DNA of 64,000 nt from Pedobacter sp. PLR (GTDB lineage Bacteria; Bacteroidota; Bacteroidia; Sphingobacteriales; Sphingobacteriaceae), in the NCBI RefSeq assembly GCF_026239675.1, contig NZ_JAPIVQ010000002.1, positions 372,001 to 436,000 on the forward strand, written 5' to 3'. Under the pieces are notes generated by a model, which was given only the letters and a program-made list of their open reading frames with translations, ran no database searches and had not been told where the DNA came from. This document shows positions 32,413-41,588 of this stretch, piece after piece. The position numbers and the translations under genes were made by a program. Position 1 is the stretch's first letter, and every line of letters begins with the position of its first letter.

Positions 32413-33054
32413 TTAAGAATTTTTTACAAGGATGCTTTCCAGTACGTTAGCTACATCATCGCATTTATCGGCCGCCATTTCCAGAATTTGCAGGATTTCT
32501 TTTTGTTTGATCAGCTCAATGGGGTTCATATTCGATTGGAATAAAAAAGCCAGGGCCTGGTTACATACGGCATCTGCCTGGCCTTCGCCTTTATAAATCC
32601 GCAGACAAACATCGCTGATCAGGGAGGTGTTTTTGAAGGTCCGGAGTTCTTTGAGGGCAATCTCCAGGTCGCGGCACATTTCAATCAGCAGCTGAGCCAT
32701 GCGGATCATCGGCTTATTGAGTTCTGTGACCTGATAGAGGTCTACATTAATGGCTGCGGTATGCATATAATCGGCAATGGCATACAATGCGCTGATGAGG
32801 GAGTGGATGTCTTCCCTGCTGAATGGGGTAATGAGGCTCTTGCTGAGGCTCAGAAATACTTTGGTGCGGATCTGTTCGCCGGTATGTTCCATCCGTTCGA
32901 TTTCCTTGATGTGTGTTTTGCGTTCTTCCAGATCTGTGGTGCTTAAAGTAAGCAGCAGGGTTTCTGATAAACGCACCAGATTTCCCCCGCATTGTTCAAA
33001 TAAGGGCTGGAATTTTTTATCCTTAGGGCTAAAGACTTTGAAGAAGTTGTTCAT
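32413..33054 (-). CDS. DUF47/PhoU-like protein
   Basis: The 213-residue all-helical protein matches the DUF47 (PhoU-like) family, whose members usually sit directly before a Pit-type phosphate transporter and are thought to regulate it. The start at 33054 gives MNNFFKVFSPKDKKFQPLFEQ, a typical beginning. Acidic helices (SREDIHSLISALYAIADYMHTAA, MAADKCDDVANVLESILV) carry the E/DxxxD metal-binding spacing. No pit gene is adjacent here; the neighbours are the creD-type operon downstream and a DeoR/GlpR repressor upstream. Confidence 0.85.
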   Translation of the reverse strand: MNNFFKVFSPKDKKFQPLFEQCGGNLVRLSETLLLTLSTTDLEERKTHIKEIERMEHTGEQIRTKVFLSLSKSLITPFSREDIHSLISALYAIADYMHTAAINVDLYQVTELNKPMIRMAQLLIEMCRDLEIALKELRTFKNTSLISDVCLRIYKGEGQADAVCNQALAFLFQSNMNPIELIKQKEILQILEMAADKCDDVANVLESILVKNS

Positions 33055-33142
33055 AGAGCAGATGATATAACTCAAAAATATCGATCGCAATATTAACAGG
33101 TGATGAAGTTTTTAATATCTTAAAAGCAGCGTTCCTGCGTTG

Positions 33143-33907
33143 CTAAACAATAGATACTTCGATGCCTAAACTTTCCAGTTGTTGTAAAGTTTGCGGAGAA
33201 ATACCGCTATCGGTAATGACATGATCTATTTCTTCTATTCCGCAGATCTTTCCGAATCCTCTTTTTCCGAACTTGGTAGAATCCGCCAGGACAATCACCT
33301 TTTGTGAGGCGTCCATCATTTGTTTGTTGAGCTGGGCTTCAAAAGCATTGGTCGTGGTGAGGCCAAACTCCAGGTCGATCCCATCTACGCCCAGAAATAA
33401 TTTACTGCAAAAAACATTGCTCAGGATATTGTCGGAATAAGGACCGGTTACGGAAGCCGAGCTTTTTCTCAGCAGACCACCCAACTGGATTACGTCGATG
33501 TTATCATGACGGATAAGCTCTAAAGCTACATTTAGTGCGGAAGTGATCACGGTAAGCTTGCCCTCCGGCTTAATGGCTCTGGCCAATGCCAGCACGGTGG
33601 TGCCGGAAGCAATAATAATTGAATCATTGTCTTTGACCAATACTGCTGCTGTAGCAGCTATCCTCAGTTTTTCCGAAGATTGTAGCGGCTCTTTTTCATT
33701 AACAGGCCGGTCTACAGTATAAGGGTTGTTTAAGGTGGCTCCGCCATGGGTTCTGAAAAGTAGCTTTTTGTCTTCGAGTAGTTTCAGGTCCTTACGAATG
33801 GTCACCGAGGAAACATCAAGTTCCTTACATAAAATCTGAACATCTACAGATCCCTCTGCCTGGATTCTATGGAGAATGTATTGGTGTCTTTCTGCTATGT
33901 TGATCAT
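33143..33907 (-). CDS. DeoR/GlpR-family transcriptional repressor
   Basis: A 254-residue repressor: an N-terminal helix-turn-helix (AERHQYILHRIQAEGSVDVQILCKELDVSSVTIRKDLKLLEDKKLLFRTHGGA in outline, about residues 3-57) and a sugar-phosphate isomerase-like effector domain (about 75-235; DNDSIIIASGTTVLALARAI, LFLGVDGIDLEFGLTT, VLADSTKFGKRGF). Family members are released from DNA by a phosphorylated sugar such as glycerol-3-phosphate. It is transcribed away from the SusCD-phosphoesterase-GDPD operon, across 440 bases with two palindromes, and is the likely regulator of that operon. A GDPD that makes glycerol-3-phosphate in the target operon would fit a GlpR-like effector. Confidence 0.92.
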   Translation of the reverse strand: MINIAERHQYILHRIQAEGSVDVQILCKELDVSSVTIRKDLKLLEDKKLLFRTHGGATLNNPYTVDRPVNEKEPLQSSEKLRIAATAAVLVKDNDSIIIASGTTVLALARAIKPEGKLTVITSALNVALELIRHDNIDVIQLGGLLRKSSASVTGPYSDNILSNVFCSKLFLGVDGIDLEFGLTTTNAFEAQLNKQMMDASQKVIVLADSTKFGKRGFGKICGIEEIDHVITDSGISPQTLQQLESLGIEVSIV

Positions 33908-33956
33908 TGTTAGCCTTTTTGTGGTGTTTTTTCTGGGTTTGGAATTAAAGATGCAA

Positions 33957-33964
33957 CAAAATTA
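33957..33964 (-). promoter_or_regulatory. -7-like box of the DeoR/GlpR-type gene
   Basis: Minus-strand TAATTTTG; the position 19 bases upstream reads CTG instead of TTG. It would give a leader of about 43 bases. Confidence 0.45.
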
Positions 33965-33993
33965 GCCGAAAAAATAAATTATTCAGCTATGTT

Positions 33994-34009
33994 TTTAGCA
34001 CGTGCTAAA
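33994..34009. promoter_or_regulatory. perfect 16-bp palindrome in the divergent region
   Basis: TTTAGCACGTGCTAAA is fully self-complementary. It lies upstream of the repressor's -7 box and in front of the SusCD operon, where a shared operator is expected. Confidence 0.5.
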
Positions 34010-34349
34010 TCGGCATTTCACTTTGTTGTGTTTTAATGTTAACTGAAAGTTAACGAAGCTCTGGTTTAGTAAAGGGCTATGATGATAGGGTATTTTTCCT
34101 TTGAAATTACTGATAGTTAGTGCATATCCGGAATCGGTTATGCACTGTTTTTGATTGGTGTTTCGTTTTGTTTCAGCGCTTAAACCGCCTTTAATGATGC
34201 TTTTCTAGTGGTTTTTGTGGGTTAAGTTAACACATCAATAATGTATGGTTAACAGTAATAGGGAGATATTTGCGGCGAAACGCAAAATGGAAATGAAACG
34301 AAATGTGACGGCTCCAGCATGTTAAACACACACACAATTGATAACGATA
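34010..34349 (+). other. upstream region of the phosphodiester SusC operon
   Basis: No gene is seen in this stretch. GTTAACT-GAA-AGTTAAC at 34038-34054 is a perfect 7-bp inverted repeat, and GTTAAC recurs near 34215 and 34248. A box close to -7 type (GATATTTG, 34264-34271) lies about 80 bases before the SusC start. Confidence 0.4.
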
Positions 34350-37300
34350 ATGAAGAAAACTTTTACCAATCATCTGCGGTTTACGAAATTTTTCAAGTAC
34401 AGAGCACTTGTTTTGGCAATGGCGATCCTACCTGCCAGCGAAATGTTTGCTGCTGCACCAGTAGTTAAATCGCGTAGCATTTTACAGGAGCAGGTTACGA
34501 TTAAGGGTATTGTGAAAGACCAGAAAGATGGTCAGCCTATGCCGGGAGTAACCATTACAGATCAGGATAGAAAAGTAATCGCTGCCACAAATGGTGACGG
34601 GGCTTTCAGTGTAAGCATTCCGAAAGGAACCATACTGTCCTTTAATATGATTGGCTATAATGTAGCTAAAAAAACATTTTCTGAAAACCAGCGCAATGTA
34701 ATGATCTCCTTGACAGAGTCGAGCAGCGAGCTGAATGAAGTAGTGGTAACGGCATTGGGTATCAAACGTGAAGCAAAGTCTTTAGGATTCGGGGCGACGG
34801 TAGTGAGTGGTAAAGAGATTTCTGATGCTCCTTCTAATAACTGGTCTGATGCCTTAAAAGGTAAAGTACCGGGGATGACCTTGACACAAACAGGTTCAGG
34901 ACCGATCAACAGTGCGAGAATTAATCTTCGTGGCGATCGTTCCCTGAGTGGTAATAATGAAGCATTGATTGTGGTGGATGGGGTACCGATCTTAACCCGC
35001 TCTGCGAGTTCCGGTGTAAATGATGCCTATGGCGCAGGTTCTTCCGGTGCCGATAAAGACATTCCGATTGATTTTGGAAATGGGATCTCGGATATTAACC
35101 CGGATGATATTGCCTCGGTGACGGTATTGAAAGGAGCTGCTGCAGCTGCACTTTATGGCAGTAGGGCACAAAATGGGGCATTGATCATCACCACTAAATC
35201 TGGCGCTAAAAGAGAAAATGGTCTGGGAATTACTTTCAATTCCAATACCAGTATTAACGATGTGTTGCGCTGGCCGGATTATCAATATGAGTATGGCCAG
35301 GGTAATGACAATAGAAATGCTGCCGGAGAATTGTACTATTCTTATGGCGCTTCTGCCGATGGAGTGAGTACCAGTGCCACTTCCAGTGCATTCGGTCCAA
35401 AGTTTAATGGTCAGAGCTATTTCCAGTATGATCCGGATTTAGAGGGTCAGGGATTAACACGTACGCCATGGGTTCCTTATAAAGACAATATCAAAGGATA
35501 CTGGCGCACAGGGTATACGCTACAGAATGGCGTTGCCCTGGATGGTGGTACTGATAATTTTACTGCCAGAGCTTCCATCACGCATACTAAAAATGAATGG
35601 ATCATGCCGAATACAGGCTTTGAAAGATTGGTGGCTTCCCTGAATACCAGTATGCAGATTTCTAAGAAAATGAAACTGAATGGAAAAATCAGTTATACCA
35701 ATAAGACAAGTGATAACCTACCTGGAACAGGATATAACGGACAGTCGATCGCTTACTTTATGATCTTCCAAAACCCGAATGTGGATCTGGATTGGTATAA
35801 ACCGATGTGGAAGAAAGGTCTGGACCAGTTGAAGCAGATTCATCCTTTCAGTTCTTACATTGAAAATCCGTTTTTGATTGCCAATGAAATGACAAACAGT
35901 CTGAACAGTAACAACCTGGAAGGAAACCTGCAGGGGATTTACACTTTCAATGACCAATGGGAATTAATGGTACGTTCGGGATTAAATATGCGTGTGGATG
36001 CCCGTGAGCAACGCCGTACTTTCGATACCTCAAATTTTCCATTGGGATATTACAAGCAACAGGATGTGAATTTTCAGGAATACAATACCGAAGCGTTATT
36101 GAGTTATACCAAAAACCTGGCGCCTAAATTGGGTTTACGTGCCTCTTTCGGTGGAAATTTAATGAAAAGAACATTAAAGGAAAACAACTCCGTTGCACGT
36201 GGCTTGCTGTCACCAGGAGTCTACAAGTTGTCTAATGCTTTAACCAATGCCTTAGCTGAAAATGAATTGATCAGAAGAGAAACACAAAGTGCTTTTGGTT
36301 TGATTAACCTGGATTGGGATAAGAAAATTTACCTGGACATTACCGGTCGTAATGACTGGTCTTCAACTTTGCCTAAAGGGAACAATTCTTATTTCTACCC
36401 TTCGGTAAGTACCAGTTACATTTTATCGGATATGTTCAAAATGCCTAAAGCAATTTCCTTTGCGAAATTAAGACTTTCATGGGCGCAGATTGGCTCGGAT
36501 ACGGAGCCTTACCGTACTCAGAAATATTATGGCTCCTCGCTGTTTCCAGGTTCTGCCGAAGCACCGGGAACCTTATTTAATGACAACCTGAAACCAGAAA
36601 TGTCTACTTCATGGGAAACAGGTGCCAATGTTGCTTTATTGAAAAACCGCATTACTGCTGATGTGAATTTATATGTTTCTACTACCAGCAACCAGGTTTT
36701 ACTTGTGCCATTAGACATCACTACCGGTTATTCCAAAGGATTTGTGAATGGTGGTAAAGTGCGTAATAAGGGGGTAGAGCTGATGTTGAGTGCTAAGCCA
36801 GTGGTGTCAGAAGATTTTACCTGGACTTCTACGGTAACCTGGTCGAAAAACCAAAACAGGATTCTGGAATTGAGTAAAGATGTGTTAAGCGCACAACAGA
36901 TTATTGCACAAAGTGGTTCCGGAGCAGCCTCTATCATCGCCACTGTTGGTGGTACTACCGGTGATTTATGGGGTTACGGCCTGGTACGTAATGACAATGG
37001 TGATGTGATTTTTGATAAGAAGACTGGTTTTGCTGTCCGTCCTACAGACATGAAGAAAATCGGTAATGCTTATGCAGACTGGCGCGGTGGTTTCCACAAT
37101 GAGTTCCGATATAAAGATTTTACGCTAAGCGTATTGGTTGACGGTCAGTTTGGTGGTATCGTTTATTCTCAGACTCACCACAAGATGACGGAACAAGGAA
37201 AGCTGACACATACACTTGCCGGTAGAGAAGAAGGTGGTGTGATTGGTGAAGGTGTAGTGCAGAACCAGGATGGTAGCTTTTCTCCGAATACCACCAGAGT

Positions 37301-37610
37301 GCCAGTGGCGACATGGTATGCCGATTATTATCGTCGTGCGAACGTAGAAACAAACAGCTTTGATGCTTCTTACCTGAAGTTAAGAGAAGCCCGGATTGAA
37401 TACCGCTTGCCAAAAACATGGATCAGGAAAATGAATATTACGGGTGCTACGATAGCCTTATATGGCAGAGACCTGGCGATGATTTCTAAATTCCCTGCTT
37501 TTGATCCTGAAACAGCCGCATTAAATGGTTCTACCATCATGCCGGGTGTGGAAATGGGCCAGCTGCCAAGCACCAGGACTTTTGGATTGAACTTAAGGTT
37601 ACAGTTGTAA
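34350..37610 (+). CDS. SusC/RagA-type TonB-dependent outer membrane transporter
   Basis: This 1,086-residue protein forms the barrel of a SusCD nutrient importer. From the ATG at 34350 it has a long signal peptide ending near FAAAP, a carboxypeptidase-regulatory-like domain (VTIKGIVKDQKDGQPMPGVTI, about 40-115), the TonB-box-like link ELNEVVVTALGIKREAKSLG, a plug with DGVPIL and VTVLKGAAAAALYGSRAQNG, then the barrel, ending FGLNLRLQL. The KREAKSLGF plug start marks the subgroup that pairs with SusD-like_2 proteins. It leads an operon with SusD, a metallophosphoesterase and a GDPD, so its cargo is probably an organophosphate and not a plain glycan. Confidence 0.94.
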   Translation: MKKTFTNHLRFTKFFKYRALVLAMAILPASEMFAAAPVVKSRSILQEQVTIKGIVKDQKDGQPMPGVTITDQDRKVIAATNGDGAFSVSIPKGTILSFNMIGYNVAKKTFSENQRNVMISLTESSSELNEVVVTALGIKREAKSLGFGATVVSGKEISDAPSNNWSDALKGKVPGMTLTQTGSGPINSARINLRGDRSLSGNNEALIVVDGVPILTRSASSGVNDAYGAGSSGADKDIPIDFGNGISDINPDDIASVTVLKGAAAAALYGSRAQNGALIITTKSGAKRENGLGITFNSNTSINDVLRWPDYQYEYGQGNDNRNAAGELYYSYGASADGVSTSATSSAFGPKFNGQSYFQYDPDLEGQGLTRTPWVPYKDNIKGYWRTGYTLQNGVALDGGTDNFTARASITHTKNEWIMPNTGFERLVASLNTSMQISKKMKLNGKISYTNKTSDNLPGTGYNGQSIAYFMIFQNPNVDLDWYKPMWKKGLDQLKQIHPFSSYIENPFLIANEMTNSLNSNNLEGNLQGIYTFNDQWELMVRSGLNMRVDAREQRRTFDTSNFPLGYYKQQDVNFQEYNTEALLSYTKNLAPKLGLRASFGGNLMKRTLKENNSVARGLLSPGVYKLSNALTNALAENELIRRETQSAFGLINLDWDKKIYLDITGRNDWSSTLPKGNNSYFYPSVSTSYILSDMFKMPKAISFAKLRLSWAQIGSDTEPYRTQKYYGSSLFPGSAEAPGTLFNDNLKPEMSTSWETGANVALLKNRITADVNLYVSTTSNQVLLVPLDITTGYSKGFVNGGKVRNKGVELMLSAKPVVSEDFTWTSTVTWSKNQNRILELSKDVLSAQQIIAQSGSGAASIIATVGGTTGDLWGYGLVRNDNGDVIFDKKTGFAVRPTDMKKIGNAYADWRGGFHNEFRYKDFTLSVLVDGQFGGIVYSQTHHKMTEQGKLTHTLAGREEGGVIGEGVVQNQDGSFSPNTTRVPVATWYADYYRRANVETNSFDASYLKLREARIEYRLPKTWIRKMNITGATIALYGRDLAMISKFPAFDPETAALNGSTIMPGVEMGQLPSTRTFGLNLRLQL

Positions 37611-37655
37611 TTAAGGTTGCCATCCTGATCATTCCCGAAATACTGTAGAAACAAA

Positions 37656-37720
37656 CAGAGGAAAACTCTGAGGATATCGGAGAATAAGCAGGGAACATTC
37701 AGGAAACAACCTGAATTCCC
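37656..37720 (+). promoter_or_regulatory. hairpins between susC- and susD-type genes
   Basis: CAGAG-GAAAA-CTCTG (37656-37670) and a stronger stem in which GGGA plus ATTCAGG (37691-37703) pairs with CCTGAATTCCC (37710-37720). They lie in a 174-base gap with no other gene and could stabilise or partly end the susC transcript. Confidence 0.5.
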
Positions 37721-37784
37721 CGAAAATAATAAGATAAATGGCCTCTGGCCGAAAAATATAAAAGGTTACAAAAAATACAATCAA

Positions 37785-39245
37785 ATGAAAATAAAGATAA
37801 CTGCCATTCTTGCTTTGGTGAATCTGATGGTTTTTTCTTCTTGTACGAAGGATTTTGAAGAACTGAATACCAACCCTAATTTGGTGCAAACTGCTGTTCC
37901 GGGAAGCTTATTAACGCCTACCGTGTATGGAATGAGTACTTACTTTACGGTAAGGAGTTATAATTTCACCTGGCAGATGATGCAGGTAGGATTTCCTAAC
38001 CCTAGTCTTTCAGCCGGTTTGCATCGCTATGATGTGCAGGAATCCGAAGGCAATGGTACCTGGAACAATTGCTATAAATATCTGCGCAATGTGAAAGAGA
38101 TGGAAGCTTCGGCAAAGGTGTTTAATATGCCGGTTTATAAGGCGGTAGCGACTACGATGAAAGCTTATATTAGCGGAATCCTAACCGATAGCTTTGGTGA
38201 TGTGCCTTTTTCTGAAGCCATGCGTGCGGAAGAAAAAATTACTCAGCCTCGCTTTGATACACAGGAAGAAATTTATGTTTCCTTACTTCAACAACTGGAG
38301 GAAGCAAATACCATTTATGCAACCGAAAAAGGAGCAATGTCCGGAAATGACTTTTTATATGCTAATAAGAAGGAAAACTGGCAGAAGTTTAACAATTCTC
38401 TGTTGATGCGCATGTTGTTGCGTCTATCCAAAAGAACGGAATTTAAGAGCTATGAACGTTTAAAGGCAATGATCGCCGATCCGGCAAAATATCCGGTATT
38501 TACCAGCAATGCTGAAGCGGCAATTGTTAAGGTTTCCGGAATCGCACCTTATGATTACGCCTGGGGCAGACGTCAGGATTATGTGAACTCTGAGGCCATG
38601 GGAGAGTTTTTTGTAGAAATGTTGAACGGTCTTGATGATCCCAGAAGAGCGTTATTTATGACCAGAGCTTCGAAAGTTGTAAATAAAGTTCCCGTAGACT
38701 TAGGGTTTAAAGGATATACGGCTGGTCATTCTGGTCAGGATTCTCAATTCGGCTTTACGCCAAGTGGACCTAATGGGGATTTGATGTTCCCAGGTGCCGT
38801 GGGTACACCAATTAATGAGGTGATCATGAGCTATGCAGAAGTAGAATTTATCAAGGCGGAAGTTGCTTTAGTGACAGGGGATCTGCCGGCAGCTAAAACT
38901 GCTTATGAAAAAGGGGTTACTGCTGCGGTTACACAATGGCCGAATGGGCTGATGCCTGCCAATTATTTCAGCAATCCAAATGCTGCTTTTAAGGAAACAT
39001 TGGAGCAGATCATGAATCAGAAGTATTTAGCTTTATTCTTTAATGATTACCAGCAATGGTTTGAATACCGCCGTACAGGTTTTCCTAAGTTGCCAAAAAC
39101 ACCGTATATGTTGCATGATGGTGTGATGCCAACCCGCTTTATGTACCATAATGATGTACGCAGGTTTAATCCTGAAAATTATAAAATTGCTGCCGATAGA
39201 ATTGGTGGAGATCAGGTGATGACTAAAGTTTGGTGGGAGAAATAA
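37785..39245 (+). CDS. SusD/RagB-like nutrient-binding lipoprotein
   Basis: The 486-residue lipoprotein (signal MKIKITAILALVNLMVFSSC, Cys at 20) is the surface lid that pairs with the SusC barrel. It belongs to the SusD-like_2 group: TKDFEELNTNPN directly after the Cys, NFTWQMMQVGFPNP, the TPR-like helices AVATTMKAYISGILTDSFGDVPFSEAM and YEKGVTAAVTQW, and the end NYKIAADRIGGDQVMTKVWWEK. The signature NTNPN start and short length set it apart from the larger RagB type used in the maltose locus. The next gene begins immediately after its stop. Confidence 0.93.
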   Translation: MKIKITAILALVNLMVFSSCTKDFEELNTNPNLVQTAVPGSLLTPTVYGMSTYFTVRSYNFTWQMMQVGFPNPSLSAGLHRYDVQESEGNGTWNNCYKYLRNVKEMEASAKVFNMPVYKAVATTMKAYISGILTDSFGDVPFSEAMRAEEKITQPRFDTQEEIYVSLLQQLEEANTIYATEKGAMSGNDFLYANKKENWQKFNNSLLMRMLLRLSKRTEFKSYERLKAMIADPAKYPVFTSNAEAAIVKVSGIAPYDYAWGRRQDYVNSEAMGEFFVEMLNGLDDPRRALFMTRASKVVNKVPVDLGFKGYTAGHSGQDSQFGFTPSGPNGDLMFPGAVGTPINEVIMSYAEVEFIKAEVALVTGDLPAAKTAYEKGVTAAVTQWPNGLMPANYFSNPNAAFKETLEQIMNQKYLALFFNDYQQWFEYRRTGFPKLPKTPYMLHDGVMPTRFMYHNDVRRFNPENYKIAADRIGGDQVMTKVWWEK

Positions 39246-40664
39246 ATGATGAACAGAAGACTTTTTATACAGAATTTTAGCTTGCTGACTACCGGTTTGG
39301 TGGTCAGCTTGAATAACGAGGCCTTTTCGCAATTGCAAAGAGGGAATACGATTAAGGGAAGGGTGACCGCCGGTAAAAAAGGATTGGCGAATGTAGTAGT
39401 CTCAGATGGGTATTCGGTCGTGTTGACGGATAAGAAAGGAAACTATAAAATCAAGACCGATCTGAAGGCATCCAGTGTTTGGTTGAGCACACCAGCGGGT
39501 TATGAATTTCCAGCGAAAGCTAGTCTTGCGAGTCATTACCACCTCCTGGGTAGTAGAAATGAATATAATTTCGATCTGAAACGGTTAAAAAAAGACGATC
39601 AGCAACATGGCTTTATCATCTGGGCAGATCCACAGGTAAAGAATAAAAAGGATGTTGCTCAAATGATGGAAACATCAGTCCCGGATGTACAGGAGCTGGT
39701 GGCTTCACTAGGTGAGGATGCGCTGATTCATGGCATTGGCGTTGGAGATCTGGTTTGGGACAATCATGCGCTGTTTGCAGATTATAATGCTGCGGTGGCA
39801 CAAATGAACATTCCCTTCTTCCAGGCATTGGGAAACCATGATATGGATTATAGGATGGGCGAAGATGAAACTTCCGACCGTACCTTTAAGGAGATTTACG
39901 GGCCTACTTATTACTCTTTCAATAGAGGAAAGGCACATTACGTGGTATTAGACAATGTGCGTTATCTGGGTAGAGAACGGGAATATGATGGGTTTATCTC
40001 AGAAAACCAATTGGCATGGTTGGAAAAAGACTTACAACAGGTTTCAAAAGATCAGCTATTGATCATCAACTTACACATTCCGGTATACAATTCGGTGAAG
40101 AATAACACTGATTTTTATGCCTTATTAACGGGTTATAAAAATGTGCACATTATGTCCGGGCATACCCATTATAATGTCAATCATGTTCAAAATGGCATTT
40201 ATGAACACAACCACGGTACTGTTTGCGGCGCCTGGTGGACGGGGCCAATCTGTAGTGATGGGACACCAAGAGGTTACGGTGTGTATGAAGTTTCAGGAAA
40301 TGAGCTGAAATGGTATTATAAATCAACCGGAAAAGATAAAAAGGAGCAGATGAGCATTTATGTGGATCAGCTAACCAATCAGACCAGAGTTATTGCCAAT
40401 GTATGGAACTGGGATCCGGAATGGAAAGTCGTTTATTTTCTGGATGACCGTTCGATGGGTGCCATGGAACAACAGAAAGGTTTTGATCCATTGGCAGTTA
40501 AACTGTACCTTGGAAATCAGCTGCCTTTGGGTAGAACCTTTGCGGAACCACAGAAAGTAGACCATTTGTTTACCGCACATTTTGCACCTTCAGTGAAAAA
40601 GGTAAGCGTATTGGCTACAGATCGTTTTGGAAATGAGTATCGTATGGAAACCTTGTGTTCTTAA
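39246..40664 (+). CDS. exported calcineurin-like metallophosphoesterase
   Basis: This 472-residue enzyme has a Tat-like signal (NRRLFIQNFSLLTTGLVV, twin Arg at residues 4-5 or 5-6 depending on start), an N-terminal Ig-like/CarboxypepD-reg domain (NTIKGRVTAGKKGLANVVVSDG, about 30-115) and a two-metal phosphoesterase domain. Metal motifs in order: WADPQ, GVGDLVWDN, ALGNHDMD, LHIPV and GHTHYN. A C-terminal beta domain closes it. It likely cleaves phosphomono- or diesters outside the cytoplasm. It starts right at the end of the SusD gene (no gap) and is followed by a GDPD gene. Confidence 0.9.
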   Translation: MMNRRLFIQNFSLLTTGLVVSLNNEAFSQLQRGNTIKGRVTAGKKGLANVVVSDGYSVVLTDKKGNYKIKTDLKASSVWLSTPAGYEFPAKASLASHYHLLGSRNEYNFDLKRLKKDDQQHGFIIWADPQVKNKKDVAQMMETSVPDVQELVASLGEDALIHGIGVGDLVWDNHALFADYNAAVAQMNIPFFQALGNHDMDYRMGEDETSDRTFKEIYGPTYYSFNRGKAHYVVLDNVRYLGREREYDGFISENQLAWLEKDLQQVSKDQLLIINLHIPVYNSVKNNTDFYALLTGYKNVHIMSGHTHYNVNHVQNGIYEHNHGTVCGAWWTGPICSDGTPRGYGVYEVSGNELKWYYKSTGKDKKEQMSIYVDQLTNQTRVIANVWNWDPEWKVVYFLDDRSMGAMEQQKGFDPLAVKLYLGNQLPLGRTFAEPQKVDHLFTAHFAPSVKKVSVLATDRFGNEYRMETLCS

Positions 40665-40679
40665 TATAAATTGAAACCT

Positions 40680-41588
40680 ATGAAAATTACGTCCTTATTG
40701 ATGTGTGTCGCTGTGATCGGATTATCTTCGGCTGAGCTGATGGCACAAGTAAAAGTGAGCTCTCAGGCAATATACCCTGCTTTTAGTACAGAGGGGCATC
40801 GTGGTGCCCGGGGACTAATGCCTGAAAACACGATCTTAGCTATGAAAAAGGCCATAGATCTTGGCATAACAACATTGGAAATGGATACCCACATTACCAA
40901 AGATCAGGAAGTCGTGGTAACGCACGATGACTATTTAAGTCCGGCTTTTATGTTAGACGCCAAAGGAAAAGAACTGCTTCCTGTGGATGCTAAAAAATAC
41001 CCGGTGTATCAAATGACTTACGCGCAATTGAAAGCATTTGATCTGGGTTCAAAATATTACGCGGCCTTTCCTCAGCAGGAAAAGATAAAAACATTTATCC
41101 CGCGTCTGGAGGAACTGATTGATTCTGTACAACATTATCTACAGCAGACCGGTAAAAAGCAGGTATTCTATAATATAGAAACGAAATGCGGTCCGGAAGG
41201 GGATGGGCTGTTGAATCCAGATCCTGAAACTTTTGTGAAACTATTGATGGCGGTGGTAGAGAAAAAAGGAATTGCGCCATTCGTGGTGATCCAGTCTTTT
41301 GATAAAAGAACCTTGCAGGTGTTAAATAAAAAATACCCGGAGGTCAGGGTTTCCTACCTGGTGTCTAACCAGAAGAGCTTTGAAGAAAATATTGCAGAGC
41401 TTGGTTTTTCGCCTTTCATCCTGAGCCCGGCTTATAAAATGGTGAATGCTGAGCTGGTAAAGAAATGCCATGACCAGGAGATCAAAGTGATTCCATGGAC
41501 GGTAAATTCGGCAAAAGACATTCAGGCTCTTAAAGATTTGAAGGTAGATGGTATCATTTCCGATTATCCGAACCTACTGGTACCCTAA
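40680..41588 (+). CDS. exported glycerophosphodiester phosphodiesterase
   Basis: The enzyme hydrolyses glycerophosphodiesters to glycerol-3-phosphate and an alcohol. With the ATG at 40680 it has 302 residues, a signal peptide (MKITSLLMCVAVIGLSSAELMAQ) and the GDPD barrel: STEGHRGARGLMPENTILAM (catalytic His/Arg, Asn), LEMDTHITKDQEVVVTHDD (metal Glu/Asp and second His) and FYNIETKCGPEG. WTVNSAKDIQALKDLKVDGIISDYP is the usual end. The frame opens at 40671, but the downstream ATG starts the signal peptide. It is the last gene of the operon; no cytoplasmic glycerol-3-phosphate gene follows. Confidence 0.93.
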   Translation: MKITSLLMCVAVIGLSSAELMAQVKVSSQAIYPAFSTEGHRGARGLMPENTILAMKKAIDLGITTLEMDTHITKDQEVVVTHDDYLSPAFMLDAKGKELLPVDAKKYPVYQMTYAQLKAFDLGSKYYAAFPQQEKIKTFIPRLEELIDSVQHYLQQTGKKQVFYNIETKCGPEGDGLLNPDPETFVKLLMAVVEKKGIAPFVVIQSFDKRTLQVLNKKYPEVRVSYLVSNQKSFEENIAELGFSPFILSPAYKMVNAELVKKCHDQEIKVIPWTVNSAKDIQALKDLKVDGIISDYPNLLVP

